DNA from: an uncultured Bacteroidota bacterium
Lineage (GTDB): Bacteria; Bacteroidota; Bacteroidia; UKL13-3
Direction of reading: 5' to 3'
Length of the DNA stretch: 7,349 nucleotides
Assembly (NCBI GenBank): GCA_903898215.1
Contig: CAIUEQ010000289.1
Coordinates: forward strand, 1 to 7,349
Each line of letters starts with the position of its first letter. Positions within the stretch are counted from its first letter, which is position 1. Below the pieces are notes generated by a model that saw only the letters and a list, made by a program, of their open reading frames with translations, did no database searches and was not told the origin of the DNA. The translations under genes and the position numbers were made by a program. Shown piece by piece: positions 5,661-7,349 of this stretch.

Positions 5661-7349
5661 TCATTCAATCACAATTTTCATTTGCGTGCTTCCATTTTCA
5701 GTTTTTACTTCAATAAAATAAATGCCCTTTTTAATTTCGGAAGTGTTGATGTTTCTATTATAATTTCCAATAAAACCTGTTACGGTTTCAGTAAATATTT
5801 TTTGTCCCAACATATTCAACATACTTACTTCAACATGCTGTTTCATCAAACTTTCAAATTCAATATTCACAAAATTATTTGCTGGGTTTGGAAACACTTT
5901 TAATCCATTTAAAAAATCTACTGTTGCAATTCCTGTATTTGGTGTGAGTGCCACATTAATAGAATCAATGTCTCCAAGGCATCCTGTTTTAGCTGTTTCA
6001 CGTACTTGAACAGTTCCTATTGATACAACATTCCACTTAACAGTTATGGTATTGCTGTTTGTTCCTGTAAGTTGAGTTCCTCCTTTAATATTCCAAACAT
6101 ATGTTGATCCGGTATCCAATGGAACCGAATAAGTTTCTGTAAGATTAAAATGAGAGGTAGTGTTTCCTGAAATATTTATTGGAGCAGTTTTATAAATGGT
6201 AATAAAATTTGTTTTGGTTATACTATCTGTGCTTGTAGGATTGGTGATTTTTAGTTTAACAGGAAAATTTCCAGCAGTACTATAAATAATTCCAGTAGGA
6301 TTTTGTAGGGTTGATGTTGGTGGAAAACCTCCTGTAAAAGTCCACTTCCAACTTGTTGAAATATTCTGTGATGAATCAGCAAAGTTGATAACATCATTCG
6401 CACAAGCGATGTTTTTTGAAGCTCTAAAGTTTGCGATAGGATTTAAGTATGTACCGGTAATATCAATATTATCGATGTACAAATTATTGCCACTATTATT
6501 ATACGACTCAAATTTTATTTTGATATTGTTCATTCCTGCGTAGGATGATAAATTAATATTTGAGCATGCAGCTCCAATTCCTCCTCCACACCAATTTGCT
6601 GCTGATGTTGGATTAAATGAAGAGGTTGAAAGATAAGATGTTCCCGGAGCAGTTGCAAAAGTTCCTGATCCGTTTTCACCTTTAGTTAAAATGCGTGTCC
6701 ATGTGGTTCCACAATTTGTAGAAATATATACAATTAACGAGTCGGATGAATTATTGGCATATCTTGTATAAGCATGTTTGAAAGTTAAATTGATTGCTGA
6801 TAATCCAGAAAAGTTTAATGCTGGAGAAATTAAACCATCACGTTGACCTGATCCAGGATAAACATAAAAAGGCATGCTATAAGCTTTATTGCCAGGTAAC
6901 GAACCTGCAACAGTAACTAGTCTCCAAGGAGTATCATTAACTGGAGTGGAGGTTGTCCATAAATTTAAACTAGAAGATGTTGATTCGAAATTTTCAGAAA
7001 AAGGAAGTGTTAATCCTCCGGCAACTATTGCATTAGAATAATAAACACTATCAGAACCCAATGCATTTGAAACTTTTAATGCCATAGGAAATTTTCCAGG
7101 AGTATTATAGGTTACTGTTGCAATTTTTGTTGAAGCAGTGGAAGGAGTTCCACCAGGAAAATACCATTGAAAAATTGTTGGTGCCCCTACGGAGTTGTCT
7201 GTAAAAGTTACAGTTTGTCCGGTACAAACAGTGCTCAGGTCTTTTGTAAATACTACTGATGGTGGTCCGGCAACTCCACTAACAATCAGTGAATAATTTT
7301 GTGAAGTTGATAATGTTCCTTTATGAGTAACGGTTAAAATATAAGCTCC
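5661..7349 (-). CDS. Secreted multidomain protein with PKD and MAM/choice-of-anchor-type domains and T9SS sorting domain (5' end outside window)
   Basis: The minus-strand frame is open from the right edge to a stop at 5661-5663, giving 562 residues of a larger protein. The ATG at 7083-7085 is internal to a PKD domain and is not the start. Domains from the window edge: a beta-sandwich end (1-28, containing VTHKGTL and YSLIVSG), as often follows secreted proteases; PKD 1 (about 29-111; VCTGQTVTFTD, FQWYFPGGTP); a concanavalin-like MAM/choice-of-anchor J-type domain (about 112-302; LPFSENFES start, YIDNIDITG end); PKD 2 (about 303-386; WKWTFTGGFPP, YSTAGNFPVKL); a PKD-like domain (about 387-468; YVWNIKGG, GTVQVRE); and a type A T9SS C-terminal sorting domain (about 484-562) with KVFPNPANNFVNIEF and a closing KGIYFIEV...MKIVIE. 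The protein should cross the inner membrane by Sec and the outer membrane by T9SS, with the tail removed and the product anchored or released. Any catalytic domain is off-window; a protease or adhesin is possible. Confidence 0.92.
   Translation of the reverse strand, partial: GAYILTVTHKGTLSTSQNYSLIVSGVAGPPSVVFTKDLSTVCTGQTVTFTDNSVGAPTIFQWYFPGGTPSTASTKIATVTYNTPGKFPMALKVSNALGSDSVYYSNAIVAGGLTLPFSENFESTSSSLNLWTTSTPVNDTPWRLVTVAGSLPGNKAYSMPFYVYPGSGQRDGLISPALNFSGLSAINLTFKHAYTRYANNSSDSLIVYISTNCGTTWTRILTKGENGSGTFATAPGTSYLSTSSFNPTSAANWCGGGIGAACSNINLSSYAGMNNIKIKFESYNNSGNNLYIDNIDITGTYLNPIANFRASKNIACANDVINFADSSQNISTSWKWTFTGGFPPTSTLQNPTGIIYSTAGNFPVKLKITNPTSTDSITKTNFITIYKTAPINISGNTTSHFNLTETYSVPLDTGSTYVWNIKGGTQLTGTNSNTITVKWNVVSIGTVQVRETAKTGCLGDIDSINVALTPNTGIATVDFLNGLKVFPNPANNFVNIEFESLMKQHVEVSMLNMLGQKIFTETVTGFIGNYNRNINTSEIKKGIYFIEVKTENGSTQMKIVIE

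Noticed and set aside
5622..5685. Interrupted inverted repeat between the convergent DUF58 and T9SS genes: GCAAAT/ATTTGC outer arms and AAAATTGT/ACAATTTT inner arms
   Set aside because: The arms are nearly all A/T, interrupted, and enclose a 26-nt loop; the right arm lies within the coding end of the T9SS protein. Chance is likely in AT-rich DNA and no G/C-rich stem supports a terminator.
5682..5903. Plus-strand open frame of 73 codons
   Set aside because: Antisense to the conserved T9SS sorting domain; the translation is low-complexity Phe/Ile/Asn-rich with no family features.

Overview
The window looks like chromosomal DNA from a member of the Bacteroidota (Bacteroidetes/Flavobacteriia-Sphingobacteriia type). 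Several signs agree: AT-rich composition, no Shine-Dalgarno sequences ahead of the genes, two promoters matching the Bacteroidota TTTG-N~20-TAnnTTTG consensus, lipoprotein signal peptides ending in -SC-K-S, an archaeal/eukaryotic-type prolyl-tRNA synthetase, and a C-terminal type IX secretion (T9SS) sorting domain. The species cannot be fixed from the sequence.

Layout. 1-161 (+): the last 52 codons of a thioredoxin-like protein. 164-1639 (-): a complete proS, convergent with the thioredoxin gene and only 2 nt from it. 1640-1750: a divergent intergenic region. 1751-2518 (+): a small cytoplasmic patatin-like phospholipase/esterase starting at GTG. 2541-2572: a strong promoter match. 2589-3182 (+): a 197-aa LPP20-type lipoprotein, closed by a perfect intrinsic terminator at 3187-3223. 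3222-4637 (+): a larger LPP20-type lipoprotein with no ATG start, whose reading frame opens inside that terminator. 4655-4687: a second strong promoter match, placed so that the transcript would begin almost at the next ATG. 4693-5604 (+): a DUF58 (von Willebrand A-like) protein without its usual MoxR/BatA neighbours. 5661-7349 (-): the C-terminal 562 residues of a large secreted multidomain T9SS cargo protein that runs off the right edge.

How the genes relate. proS and the thioredoxin remnant are housekeeping or stress genes. The two adjacent lipoproteins share a recognisable homologous domain and are the best candidates for a joint envelope function; the second adds an Ig-like segment and an unrecognised C-terminal domain. 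The patatin-like and DUF58 genes flank them on the same strand, but the promoters and terminator suggest separate transcription units rather than one operon. No mobile elements, tRNA or rRNA genes, CRISPR arrays or defence islands were seen, and no clearly new multi-gene system is evident. There is no gene-free stretch longer than 300 bases; the largest gap is 111 bp (1640-1750).
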